Origin: Rhizoclosmatium globosum
Lineage: Eukaryota > Chytridiomycota > Chytridiomycetes > Chytridiales > Chytriomycetaceae
Reading direction: 5' to 3'
Length of the DNA stretch: 64,000 nucleotides
Assembly: GCA_002104985.1 (NCBI GenBank)
Contig: MCGO01000091.1
Location: 1 to 64,000 of the forward strand
A model generated the notes under the pieces. It was not told the origin of the DNA. It saw only the letters and a program-made list of their open reading frames with translations, and searched no databases. The translations under genes were made by a program, and so were the position numbers. Below are positions 1 through 12,200 of this stretch, in pieces. How positions within the stretch are numbered: the first letter of the stretch is position 1; every line of letters begins with the position of its first letter.

Positions 1-510
1 CAGTGTGAGTTTTGGTCGTTGCTTTGTTTCTTGTTGCTGTTTGTATGAGACCGCGACGGCGTGATGGACATTGGTTGGTGGAGGATGAACGTTCCAAGGG
101 TGGTTTCACAAGTTGTTTCGGCCGCTTGTGCACTTTGAAGACAAGGGGCGTCCATTGGCTCCACATTAAACAGCTTTAAATTGATATCTTGAGAATGAGG
201 GGAAAGGACATGATGGAAGGTACAAAAGGATAGACAGTTCTGGAGGAGAAGTCAGAGGAAGGCGATGAAAATCCCTTCAAGGTGGCGACAGATCGTCACT
301 TGCATTCCCCTTTTTTTATTCTTCTTTAATGAAGCCTTTCTCTTTCAATTTTCCATTGAATAAGCGGAGAGAGGAGAACAAGTCCATTATGCACCTCTTT
401 TTTTTGTTTTTTCTTTTGTGACTGTTTCCTTTGAGCCAACCAACCAACGAACCAACCAACACGCCAACCAAACCCTTTTCCATTCCAAACAACAAAGAAA
501 GAAAGCCACG
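1..510. other. Upstream region of NOL6, no supported gene
   Basis: I see no convincing coding exon here. The last 100 bases hold a run of CCAA/CCAAC tandem motifs (about 434-475) just before the NOL6 start, which may be 5' leader or promoter sequence. Similar CCAACC arrays recur inside introns of two other genes in this window (near 36320 and 46490). Confidence 0.5.
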
Positions 511-3500
511 ATGAAACACGGGCGCGACGAAGACGAAGACGAACAAGACGATGAGTCACCCGAGTTCGACAACTACGACGACATTGAAGAAGATGTTGAA
601 GACAGTGAAGAAGAAGAAGAAGACAACAACGAACAAGAACACAGCAAAAGAAGGCAAGACTTCATCAAATACTTCGTCAAATCAGAAGTTCCACCTTCCT
701 TCAAACGACGAAATCCAGAAACTGAAGGAAACAACAGACTTGTTCCAGTCGAATCTGTTCAGACTTCAGGTGCGATTGTCCTTGTTGTTGTTCTTTGTCG
801 TTATTTAATCCTCGTAATCTTGCCAGATCGATGAACTCATCAAAGAAGTCGCTCTCGACTACAACAAAACTGGAAACATCGACAAGGCCCTGCACGCACT
901 CAAAGCCGTCCTCGACTCTTGCAAAGACATCAAAGAACTCGACTTCAAACAGGCTACCCTCCTCCTCAAGAAACAGGGCGTCGCAATCCCCTTCCACCAG
1001 AAACCTGATCCAAATGCTATCAACTACAAGTTTGCTTTCAAAACTCCAGAAAAGGTTTTATTGCTGGCTCATACCTCGTCAAACTGTCGCCAAATCTAAA
1101 AATGGGTTTAATGTCGATGTTGCTGTTCAAATGCCAAGTGTAAGTCTTTTTTTGCTGTGTCTGTGTCTGTGGGTTAGGAATGACCAGGATTGTGTTTGGC
1201 GATGAGCGGAGGGAGGCACGACCGGAGCTTGTGTTATCAGTGAGTGGAGCGAACGAATTTTCGCGAAGCGGCGAATCTTTTGGGGAGGGAGGTACAATAG
1301 GAGCGCGTCACCTTTAAGCGAAGCTTTTGAACATAGTTAGCACGGCGAAAATGAGTGAGCGCAGCGAACATAGAAAAAGAAGCGTGAACGGAGTGAACGA
1401 ATGTTCGCGAAGCGAATTAGAGGAAGAGGGAGGTACAATAGGAGCGCGTCACCTTTAAGCGAAGCTCTTGAAAAAAGGTGAGCATGGGAAAAATACAAGA
1501 GAAAGCGAGGACGAACGGCTCAAGACATGCAGTTTTGGCAAAGTAACGAAATTAACCCTGTACCCATACAGTCCCTCTTCCAAGAAAAGGATCATGTCAA
1601 CAACAGATACTTTTACAAAAGATCCTACTACCTCGCAGTCATCGCAGCAGCTCTCCGCAAAAACCCCCAATTCTCAAACATTTCCTTTGAGCTCCTCAAC
1701 AAAGACCCTCGTCGACCTGTTATCGTAATTTCCTCAGATCCATCCCAAGATAAATCAACCGGATACGGTCACTTGGGTGGACCAGGCGGAGTCAAAATTC
1801 GTATTCTTCCCGTTATTGCTCCCGACTTGTTTGCAGTCCACAAATTGGCTCCAGGCCGAAACAACAACCGTCCCGCTGAAACTCCTGCTGACGCCGTCCT
1901 CCCCCCAACACCTCGATACAACTCATCCCTCCTCATGGATACAACACTTATCGCTCACCTCAATGCGCTGCACAAACAAGCTGCATCAACAGCGGCCTTC
2001 AAAGACGCTGTCATTCTTGGAAAAGTGTGGTTGAATCAGAGGGGTCTTGGGGACAGTGGGTTTACTGGATTCCTGTGGAGTATGATCATCTTGTACCTGA
2101 TGGGGAACGGAAACAAAAACAACAAGAGTACCAACGTGTTCTTGAGGGAGACGTTTAGTAGTTATCAGATTGTCAAGTTGACAATTGACTTTTTGGGTAA
2201 GAAACTGTTTCTGAAGGAATAGCAGAGTGTTGTATCTAACTTGATGGGCTTTCTCTACAGCTAACCATAACTTTGCCGAGGAGCCTCTGTTCATGACTCC
2301 AGATGGATTCCCTATTGCTCACCCAGATGTGAGTTTTTCTTCTTTAGATTTGAATTCCATATGCTCAAAATGTCGTTGTTTAGTTCACAGCAAAGTCTTT
2401 CAGCTCCCAGTTTGATATGGTCATCGTGGATGCCACCGGTCGTGTGAATCTCGCTGCTTTCGTGAACGCTTCGACATTGAACCATGTTCGTTATTCTCAT
2501 TAGTATGATTACATAAAATCCTCTAACAACTTTTTGCAGCTCCAATTCGAAGCCAGATCTAGCTTGAACCTCTTTAAGGAGCTTGGAAGCGACCGATTCG
2601 ATGCCTTATTTTTGAAAAACTTGACTGAACCTATTGGATACTACGATCTGATCCTCAGGTAAATGCGATGTTCTCCCTAGCAGTTAGAAGTGTACTGACC
2701 TTATTTCCAGAGTCGACAAGATCCCAGCCTCCTTTGCCGCTTACAAGAAAGCATCCACACAACTCGACTTCCCCTCAAAACGCCAATTCTTTGCCCACTT
2801 TGTCACCCGCCTCCTCAAACTCGCCATCAAATCACGTACCCACCTCATCCGCGTCTCCGACGTCTCCCCACCTTCATCCAATCACTGGAAAATCACTGAA
2901 TCTTTCCCCGAAGACGACGACACCTCCGCCGTATACATCGGGCTCGTCCTGAACCCCGAAACCGCATTCGAACTCGTCGAGCAAGGCCCCGCCAGCGGAG
3001 AAGACGGCAAACTCGTTGAAAACTTCAGGAGAATCTGGGGAACGCGGTCATCGTTGCGTCGTTTCAACGACGGAAGTATCGTTGAAAGTGTTGTTTGGGA
3101 CGAGACGGACGGAACACCTGAAGGAAAAGTCTTGATTACGGGACAGATGGCTCGATACCTGATTTGCAGACACGTGAGTGTCTCTGACGTAGACGTTTCG
3201 TTCTGGGGTGGCCAATTTGTAGAGCTGTTGAAAGAGTTTGGCGGGGATGAGAAGTTGGTGGATGTTGAGAAGCGGACGGGAACGTTCTCGGAGGCTGTTG
3301 AAGCGTTCAATGCGTTTTCAAAGGCGATTAAAGGGTTAGAAGGGATTCCGTTGGATGTTACGAATGTGGTTGCTTGTGATGCTGGGCTTCGGTATGCGAG
3401 TGTGTTTGTTCCTCAGCCGTCGTTTGCGGGAACTGAGACTGTTCGGTTGACGCCTATTTTGAAGGACCATTTGGAGGTGTTGATTGACTTTGAGTCGAGT

Positions 3501-4949
3501 AATAAGTGGCCGGATACTATCCCAGCTGTTCAGAATATGAAACTTGCCTTCTACATCAAGTTGGCGGAGTTGATTGCTGCTAATATGCCGGGCGCTTTGG
3601 CTACTGTGACAAAACCTGACAATTTGGATATGACGACTGGATACTTAAATGTTCGAATGCCGTCTGGATATTCATTCCGTGCAAGGTTAAGAACTGGTGT
3701 TGAAATTACCCTCGCGAACAAGTCATTGAAAATGGCTGCGGGAACTGGGGATTATGGAATTCATCAAGCTGCTGCTACTCGATTCCACAATGTTGATCGT
3801 GTTTACCGAGCAGTTGGTTCTCACTCTCATCGGTTCCAAAACGTACACTACCGATTCACACAGCTTTCAACAACTGTCCGGTTGGTGAAGAGGTGGTTGG
3901 CGGCACATTGGCTGGCTCCTCACTTTTCCGATGAGGCGATTGAGATTCTTGTGACGAAAGTGTTTGTTGAGTTCGCGCCATATCCAAGCCCCCCTGCCTG
4001 TGCATTTACTGGATTTATTCGAGTATTAGAGTTACTCTGGAAGTGGGACTTTGAAGGCGAGCCTTTGGTTGTTGAGTTTGAGAAGGGCGAAATCACAACG
4101 GAAAAGAGAACTCAGATCAACACTCTGTTCAGGGGTAAACCTGAAGAAAATGAAGAGGAACAGGAGGACCAGCATACAAACGGAGAAGCTCAAAAAGAAG
4201 TGAAGAAGAAGGTGGTCGTGTGTTTGGCTACTGTGGATGATGTTACAGGAAATTTCTGGACTCAGAATGGTCCTAGTTTGATTGTTCTGAAACGAGTCAA
4301 GCAACTTGCTAAGGCTTCGTTCAAACTATTGAAGGATGCTATCACTGCCGGAGACGACGCCGAAGTCGCTGTAAGTTTATTTAAATCATGTTTAATGCAT
4401 TCTAACTTCGTTCAGAAAATCTTTGTAACCCCTACAAATGGTTACGACTACCTCATTGAACTTGACGTGAGCAAACTCTCCAAGTACCACCATAACATTG
4501 CCTACGACGATTCGTTGCTCCCAAAAAGCAAAACAAAGTTCAAGAACTTGGCTGCCTTTGACAAAAACCCACTTCAAAGGTTCTTGGAAGAATTCAACCC
4601 AGTCCAAAACTACATTCACGACTTACAACATGCTTTCGGCGATACCATGTCGTTCTTTTATGATGTGAATGGAGGAAGCCAGATTGGTGTCTTGTTGAAC
4701 AAGAAGTTGGTGGTTCCATTACAGCCGTTCAAGGTGAACTTGCAGTACAGCTTCAAGTTTGTACCTGAAGAAGAGGACGCGCCTGTAGAAACAAAGAAAG
4801 GTAAAAAGGAGAAGGATGATGGTGGTAAGAAAAAGAAGGAGAAAAAGAAGAAGGCAATGGTTGTGCCAGATTACGCAGCGATTGGTGCTGAAATCGAGAG
4901 GTTGGGGTTGGGGTTGGTGACTTCTGTGTCAAGCTCGTTTAATGAGTAG
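511..4949 (+). CDS. NOL6: NOL6/Utp22 nucleolar RNA-associated protein (SSU processome, UTP-C)
   Basis: Nrap-family protein needed for early pre-18S rRNA processing; in yeast Utp22 forms UTP-C with Rrp7 in the nucleolus. Inferred exons are 511-769, 827-1139, 1572-2196, 2261-2328, 2384-2485, 2540-2658, 2711-4370 and 4416-4949; the last intron is 45 nt and in frame. Family signatures are the acidic N-terminus, an LFQSNLFRLQIDELIKEV-like segment, KSKNGFNVDVAVQMP, VDATGRVNLAAF and the long C-terminal Nrap region ending in a Lys/Glu-rich stretch. The frame is broken in three places as sequenced: between about 640 and 705, at the T-run 1056-1059, and at the A-run 1081-1083. Conserved protein continues across each, so consensus error is likely. 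The start is the first ATG of the acidic frame. An AATAAA lies just after the stop. Confidence 0.9.
1140..1571 (+). repeat. Long NOL6 intron carrying a 141-bp tandem duplication
   Basis: This 432-nt intron is several times longer than its neighbours. It contains two copies of a segment with GAGGGAGGTACAATAGGAGC followed by a shared GCGTCACCTTTAAGCGAAGC stretch, starting at 1285 and 1426, so the offset is 141 bp. Degenerate GAGCGAACG / GCGAAGCG words precede each copy. Confidence 0.75.
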
Positions 4950-5168
4950 TCAATAAACTCTTTGCTCTTATATAATTTTTCCTCAGCATACATGTTGTGA
5001 TTAGGATCTCGTGTGCCCTTTTCTCATGCAACTTGCTCCTCTGTTTGTAGGATTCACTTACGTTGCGAATGAGTTCGATTGGCTTGTTTTATATAAAGAA
5101 AGCATATGTGAGTGTAGTAAAACCGTGCAGCAGGGTTCGAGATTGTGGGTATTTCAGCTGATTGGATT

Positions 5169-6186
5169 TTATTCCGTAGGTGATAGACACTCTTGAAAGA
5201 TTGGGGGAAGTCGTTTGATTCTTTCATTAAGACTCTTTGAATCTGCAGATTCTAGATTATTTGATCCTTCAAGATCCACCGTCTCAACAAATCCACTCAA
5301 GTCCCCAGAATAGACAAACTTTGTCAAAGCAGAAAGCTCATCTCCAGGCTTCAAGTCTTCAGCCATCCCCTGATATCCCTCCAAAGGCTTGTAGTCCAAA
5401 CAGACAATAAAATGCTCATTACTGGAGGAGCGCGAGGAACGCGGTTTTGTGCACGTTACGGAACGGAAGAAGAGCTTCATTTGAGAGTACATGAAATCAA
5501 TGTCGCGTGCTTTGAACATTTTGGCCACAAATGCGCCACCAGGTGCAAGAAGCTCTGTTGAAATATTGAGTGCCTATTTTTTGGCAGATTAGAAGTGGTT
5601 TTATGGTGGTACAGGGATCCATCCTTACAGCCAGAATCAGTTGATCTTGCATATACTCGTCCATATCATGCAACCCCGTAACGTCAGGAGCCCCATCGCA
5701 CTGTTTTCAAGTCAAATAGTGTTCTACCACGCATTCAAGTTACTCACGACAACCAACTGGGCCAGCTGACCACCCAACTCCTTCTTGATCGCATCAGCTG
5801 TCTTCTTCTTTGTAATGTCGCCCTGGAGCTGGACCACGCCTGGAATCGGAGCCATTTGCTGCAAATCAACAGCGACAATCCGTGCTTTTCCAGGTGGATT
5901 CACACGTCCAATCTTCCGTTCGAGGACTTGGCTCCAGGAACCCGGGGCTGCGCACAGATCAACCACGTGCGTCACTTTGGAAAAGATGCGGAACTCTTCG
6001 TCTGTTTTTTGGTGGTTGTTTGTTTAGGGTTAGTGTAAAGATAGTAGCAGTGGTAGTTGGTAGTTAGGACTAACCAATCTGGAGCAGTTTGAATGCACTT
6101 CTTGCCCGCCAGCCTTGCTCTTTTGCCAATCGATAAAACACGTCTCGTTTGTCACGGCTTCGGCGGACTGCGGTGCCTGAGTTCAT
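5169..6186 (-). CDS. TRM7: TRM7/FTSJ1 tRNA 2'-O-ribose methyltransferase
   Basis: Cytosolic SAM-dependent methyltransferase that modifies the anticodon loop (positions 32 and 34) of selected tRNAs with TRM732/TRM734-type partners. Inferred exons on the minus strand are 6186-6075, 6001-5748, 5700-5629 and 5573-5169, all with GT-AG borders. Visible motifs: [20 protein letters not shown] near the start, the SAM motif [15 protein letters not shown], the catalytic block [29 protein letters not shown] with the catalytic lysine, and [17 protein letters not shown], which is typical of TRM7 rather than mitochondrial or bacterial FtsJ. About 300 residues, the normal size. The start is the ATG closest to the conserved DKRD block. 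The reading frame is intact. Confidence 0.92.
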
Positions 6187-6466
6187 TTGGTGGCAAGTGG
6201 TGTTGGTTTCTGAACAGGAAAAAAGAAAGAACGTGGTAATCTCCTCTTTCAAACTACCCGCCATCTCGATTTCATCATAAGCCATACAGGAAATACTTGC
6301 GGCTAGGGTTGAAGTTCTGCTCGCTGCCTTCAGATCGCTTTTCCCCAATAAAGTGCCTGCGACGGATGGCAAGCTTGATTTCAACTTACATGTCAGGGGC
6401 TTCCCCTCTTTAAACTGACAATTAATGACATGAATAATCCCTTCTATATCAATGATTTATCTATAA

Positions 6467-6937
6467 CTAGATGGAAAACATGGCATCAACACCACAACCA
6501 CAACGACAAGGACACTTTCGCTTTTGAACATACCGCATCTCTTGGTCGAAAACGAAAACTGGATTCAGAAGAGCGTATTCAATTCGTTTGATATGATAGA
6601 GGCCAATGTTGGTTTCTTGGGTTTCTCTGTCATTCAGCGGATAATATATAGGTCCAACAACAACGCCCTTTTCTTTTTGTACTTCGAGCTTGCCTGAAGA
6701 CAAGTGAAAGTATATAGGAGTGGATGAGATACTACATACGATTCAACGCATCAATTCATGCATTGCCTTGGACGCTGCGATAAATTCGTTGAGCCCGGGG
6801 TACGTCTTTGTAGCCAGTCTTTCGCTTACTGCCATCTCGATTGGCAGTGTTTCTGTAGTTATGATATCGCCTTTGAATTGTTGGTGTTCGTCTGCGACCG
6901 TCTTGAGGCAGTCTCAAACAGTGAGCAGCTGAGAGTC
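6467..6937 (-). CDS. Possible small unidentified gene
   Basis: Two open blocks on the minus strand look coding and can be joined in frame. One (about 6937-6748) reads TETLPIEMAVSERLATKTYP and continues to HELMR. The other (6693 down) reads KLEVQKEKGVVVGPIYYP and continues to QEMR. The joining intron would use a weak GTTGAA donor and a CAG acceptor. A further intron with a GTATGT donor may end the protein near 6520. I could not find a convincing first exon and do not recognise the family. The protein would be about 110-130 residues. The gene may be real but incomplete, or spurious. Confidence 0.3.
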
Positions 6938-7342
6938 GAGGCTCCAACTGAAGGTAGCATTTACTTCAATTGGAAGCGGTGGTGGCTGGTAGCGACGCTG
7001 TTTTAGCTTGTTTTAGTGGAGATACCTCTTTAGTATTTGTATTTTAATCGTCCCTCGTTCACTAACAGAGCCCCGTCCAGTAAGATCATCCCTCTTAGTC
7101 CCTCCTCTCTCACATTGCCTCACGCTCCTCTTCTAAAGTCTCCTGGAACAACGCACCTCTTCGATCGACACCATCTACCCTTTTGCTCGTCCTTGAGCCT
7201 TAACCTAGCATTTCTGCAACCAGTGTCTGAATCTATCTCTCTTCAATACTGGAGACAATCCTTTCTAATTCGTCTATTAGCTGAGCTCACACAAGTTCCT
7301 CTTCTTCCTGGAACATCTCCGTCTCATCCCTCGAAACCTCTG
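6938..7342. other. Intergenic region upstream of the TIR-NACHT-WD40 gene
   Basis: No supported gene. The stretch from about 7040 to 7340 is rich in CT and CTC words, as expected for a fungal promoter or 5' leader of the gene starting at 7343. Confidence 0.4.
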
Positions 7343-8955
7343 ATGGGCAACTACGCTTCCCGAACAGGTGTGTAATATACCTTCTTTCCTGCCTAATTTA
7401 CAACTCAGGGAACCCCGAATTGGTTGTCACTGTGCAACCGTATAATGACAATATGGCTCGAAAGACTATCGTTCTAACTGAAACAACTGTGGATTGTCTG
7501 AGAAACAAGGTGGGTTGTCGTACCGTCTCTTCATTCACTCTGACATTCCACACTTAAGATAATTGAAGTGTTCAGAGAGGATCAAGACTCCGCCCTCCAT
7601 ATCTACTACACGATTCTCAGAAAGTCCGCCAACAACCAATCACGATATCTGCTGTCCAGAAACGCCAATCTCGTCAACATATTTAATGAAGTCGAGACCT
7701 TACTGGAAAAGCAGAAACAACTACTCTTTGAGTACAATTCATCGTTTGTTGTAGTTATCAGTTCAAAGCATTCTGCTCAACCAGATGTTATTGTTGAGCT
7801 TGAAAAAGTCGATATTGTGGCAGAGCTCAAGGAGATGGTTTGCTTATAAACTGTTTTTCACTGGCTTCTGATACTTTTGTTGTGTTAGATTGTCAAACAT
7901 TTTGGAGTTGGTTCCAATGTGCGTATCTACTATCAGAACTCAGAAACTGACACAAAGACTATCATTAAAAATGAGAAATCACTTAAACTTGGCCTGATCA
8001 ACTCGGGTCGTGTTTTTTTGAGCTGTTAGAAACCAAGACTATTCCTGATGAGATCAAGTCGTCCACTTCTACTGCTATTTCAACCCTTACCCAGCGTGAT
8101 TCCAAGTCCTACAGAGACTTGGGCTTGTTTATTTCGTACAATTGGTCTACCAAGCAAAATGTCAATGCTGTGGTGAATAAGCTCAGTGTGCTCAAGCCTG
8201 ATCTCCCTATTTGGCGTGATACCGAAAAGATGGAGTCAGATATTTATGACTCGATGGGTTCTGGCATCGCTGGTTGTCAGGCTGTAGTGGCTTGTTTCTC
8301 GTTGGGATACTTGGTAAGAACCATCTCTGTGTGCACACTTTTATTCACTGTAATTGTAACACACAGGAATCGCCAAACTGCATGCTGGAACTTGGGTTTG
8401 CCCAAGATCTCAGAAAACCCATTATTCCAGTGTTCTTCTTTGAGGAAGGGGAGGATATTACAACTCTCAGACAGAAATACAGCAAGGCTTTTTTGATTAT
8501 TGCCAGCAAGAAATATTCTGACTTCAAGAGATGGGATGCACTGGATTCCAACTGGGAAGCTGCTTTTGATATTTTTGTCAAAGAAGTGGAGTGTGCTTTA
8601 AACAAGGTTGCCCTATCTGCTGTTGTGGTCCCCAAGAGTCCTTTGGAAGTTTGGCTTGTACCCGAGTCATTTGATGCTGATTTGGAGGCTTACACTTTGG
8701 AGTATGTTCCAGGAACCTGCTTGTGGATTGTTCCTGCACTTGAAGCCTGGACCCGAACAAAAGAGCGTGTCATGTACTTGAATGGAGGTGCTGGGACAGG
8801 AAAATCTCTTATTGTCTATAGTTTGACCAAGAACTTGCCTGGTAACTTTGTCATTGGCGCCCTGTTTATTTGCCGTTACAACAATGTTCAAAAAAGTGAC
8901 CCCATTGTTCTTGTGAGTACTATTGTGAGTAGTTTGTGTCTGTCTCTTGGTGGGG
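7343..8955 (+). pseudogene. TIR-NACHT-WD40 STAND receptor, 5' part, cut by a retrotransposon
   Basis: Exons are 7343-7367, 7409-7509, 7559-7837, 7889-8313 and 8367-8955. The protein starts MGNYASR, which fits the N-myristoylation pattern (Gly2, Ser6). Residues about 10-210 look like two ubiquitin-like folds (low certainty). A TIR domain follows (GLFISYNWSTKQNVN, then about 50 residues later SPNCMLELGFA); TIR NADases keep a glutamate in this last motif and it is present. Next come a NACHT-type P-loop (YLNGGAGTGKSLIVYSL) and then the insertion. The family (STAND NTPases) senses danger or non-self and oligomerises. Two lesions are visible. A T7 run at 8013-8019 breaks the frame between GRVF and ELLETK; exon 4 is 425 nt, one short of a codon multiple. 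The LTR begins at 8956 and supplies a TAG within five bases. The 3' half resumes at 18038. Confidence 0.88.
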
Positions 8956-9280
8956 TGTAGAAGGTGGTCAAGTTTAACCACAAACCACGAGAAAATGAGT
9001 AGAGAGTTCTGATTGGTGATGGTCTAGTTGAGTATGAAGACTTCAAGTAGACTGACGCGTTATTACAGATCAAAGCTAACCGATCACCAGCTATAGTCGT
9101 TCTATCTTACGCTATAGGCCTTTTGCTCTCTGAATGATTGGTCTTTGAAACTGAATGGCTATCACTGATCGACTTGATGGTCCAGCAATTTATTCAACTT
9201 TTCAATAACGATAACTAATTCAATAAAGCTCATTCTTAACTAATGCATGCTTTGACCCTTGAACAAAATCACCCTCCACA
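8956..9280 (-). repeat. 3' LTR of the Ty3/Gypsy element
   Basis: 325 bp, matching 17713-18037 base for base as far as I can compare by eye. In element sense it starts TGTGG and ends CTACA. The Pol stop codon lies four bases outside it. An AATAAA on the plus strand lies about 60 bases before its plus-strand end. Confidence 0.95.
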
Positions 9281-9284
9281 GTTT

Positions 9285-12200
9285 TCAATCGCTCAGTGCA
9301 ACGCTGAAAGTCGTCCCTTGACTTTCCCAACAACGAACCATTAGATTTTCGAAGACATCTTGCGGAAATGCTGAAGTGATTTGATCGGGTGATAAAGGAA
9401 GGCGATCAGTCAATTCAAGTATTGGAGCAGATAAGATGGCTTTGAGGATCGGATCAGAAGACTGTTGTGTTTCAGGATTGTCTTTGTACTTGGTTCTGAG
9501 TGGTTTCGGGAAAAATACTAGTCTGTCTCCTGTCACTGGTAAACGTAGTTGTTTTCCGTCCAATTCGCGTAGTAAGTAGCTCCCTTCACGAATATCTGTG
9601 ATTACGAACGGTCCTCCGAATGTTTTCTCAAGCTTCCTACCCCATTGACGATCGAGATTTGAGTTATAGATGAGTACCCAATCTCCGACTTCTAGTGTTT
9701 GTTTACGAAAACTGCTTCGGTGTTGACGATTGAAATCAAGACTGGCTTTTAAACGAGCGGCATCAAGACGTTCAATAGCTGTTGAGACAATGTATTGCTT
9801 ATTTTCGAATTGAAGCATGCGACTATTGAGTAAGTCTTCGGTTGACATTCCATCCTTCCAACACTGAGTGAAATAAGATTCTGCTGCAAACTCAATTGAA
9901 AATGATGGTTCCTGACCAAACATGATGTGATACGGCGAAAATCCGCGATTTCCAACAGTGATACGTTTAGCAAATAATGCCGGAACAACTTTCTCTGGCC
10001 AATCACGTACTTCCGTGCAAGCTTTTGCAATTGATTTGACTAATGGTGAATGCCCTCGCTCAACTGCGAGTGCTCTGTGATTATGAGGTGAAATAGCATG
10101 AATTTGAAACCCTAATTGCTTCCCGATCTCTTTAGCTTCACTTGATGAAAACTCTGCATTATCGACAAGAACAACCATAGGAAACCCGAGTCGCATAAAC
10201 ACATCATTCACGACCCAAGTCATCATTGGTAACATCAGTTTTCGTTTGAATGAATTCCCTTCCGGCCAACCACTACATTGGTCCTCCAGATGAAACAAAT
10301 ACCGCTTCGAGTTCTTACCCACTGGCATGACAATAATATCCGCCGACCAGACCATGCAAATAGTTTGCGCTGCTCTCGACGGCTTTGCTGGTTCAACAAT
10401 TCGCTTCTGTGCATGGAATAGACAAACTTCGCATTGGTCACAGAAATCTCGAACATCCTTTTGCATCCCTTTCCAATGATATCGACTCCGTAATTTTAAA
10501 TAAGTTGGATTCCACGAATAATGACCTCCGCCAATACCTCCGTGAGCTTCTTCCATCAATTTAACTTGAACATCTCGCTTACCAACAACTCTCCTAGGAA
10601 CATCACCTTCGGTCTCGCCTCTTCGATACAAATATCCGTTAAGTAAGAAATAGTCGGATGCCATCTCACGAGTACGGCGCTTTTGAAGATCTGAGACACC
10701 ATCTTTAAACGTACACGTTTCAAGCCACTGAACAATATCACTCATACGTTCATCGGATTCGAATTCAGATGTCTCGGCGAGAAAAATATTGGAGGCTTGA
10801 GTTGAACTGTGTGATTCTTGGAACATGTCTAACATGGCATCGATGGCATTTTCGACGTCTTCTGATTCATTTTGACCGTCGGCATGTGGCGGTGGTTTGC
10901 TGAACATCCTTGACACTCCGTCTGGAACACTGTGCTTCTTCCCTGGAACAACAACGAATTCAATTGGAAACGTATTGGCATAAATCACCCAACGCAACAT
11001 TGTACGATCGGCGATGGCTGGATTGTTAACTAAGCCCTTCAATCCTGTTGAATCAATTTCTACAATCAAACGAGGAACTCCATCGATCAAGAAATAAATC
11101 CGACGAAGGTTACGAACTAAAGCACATAACTCGAGCTTAATCTGGGAATATTTTCGTTCTGCTGCATTAAATAAACCTGACATCAACTGAATCAGATAAC
11201 GTTTCCCATTCTCATCTAATTGACACAACGATGCTCCTTCTCCCACTGTGTAAGCGTCGCAACTCAAAATAGGAGGTCGATTTTGGAGATCCGAAACGTC
11301 AAGATTGCGTCGAATTGGGTATGACTTCAGTGCGGCTTTCAAGTCTTCAAAAGCTTCAATCTGCGCTTGACCCCATTCCCATTGCTGCCCTTTGCGATAC
11401 AAAAAGAATAGAGGAAATGCTCTAACTGAAAACATAGGGATCCAGGACCTCCATACTGCGACTGTTTGCAAGAATGAGCGTAACTCACTCACTCCGGTCG
11501 GCTCTTTCCACTTGTCGATTGCATCTAATTTCTTAGGATTAGGCTCCCTTCCGTTCTGAGACAGAATGACACCAAGAGATAATATTTTCGGAACAAAGAG
11601 TTGGATTTTGTGTTTCCCACCGTGAATCGTGAGACCCGTTACTATTAATTTCTTGAGGATAGTTTCAAGCTTCTCCATGTGCTCAATGAAAAAGTTTCTA
11701 ACACCTGGATACTCTTTTGAGATAGTCATATCAGGTGGTTTACCGGAAAACACTAGAATGTCGTCGACGAACACTTCCGCCTCGCCTTCTTTGTGGAATA
11801 TCATACTCGAAACTCGCTGCGCGTTTGCTGGTGAATTGGTCCAACCCTGCGGTAAGCCAGTGATGCGCATCAATCCAATAGGTGTACGAATGGCAGTAAG
11901 ATCACGGTCACGTTCGTCGATTGGTATTTGATCGAAGAAGCTGATGCAGTCCACGCCAGAATAGATGTAAAATCCGGCGGCTCGGGCTGTCGATGCGTCC
12001 ATATTTGGTGGAATGCCCGAATCTCGTATAGTGACTTTGTTCAATATCTGAAGGTCTTGTATGAACCGGATACTCCCATCTTTCTTTGCGACAACAAACC
12101 AAGGTGATGCGTATGCGCCTATACTTGGTTCCATAACACCTTTTGCTAACTTTTCACGTAGAAATTCGAGTAACTTCTCGTAGTGGGCCATAGGAACCGG

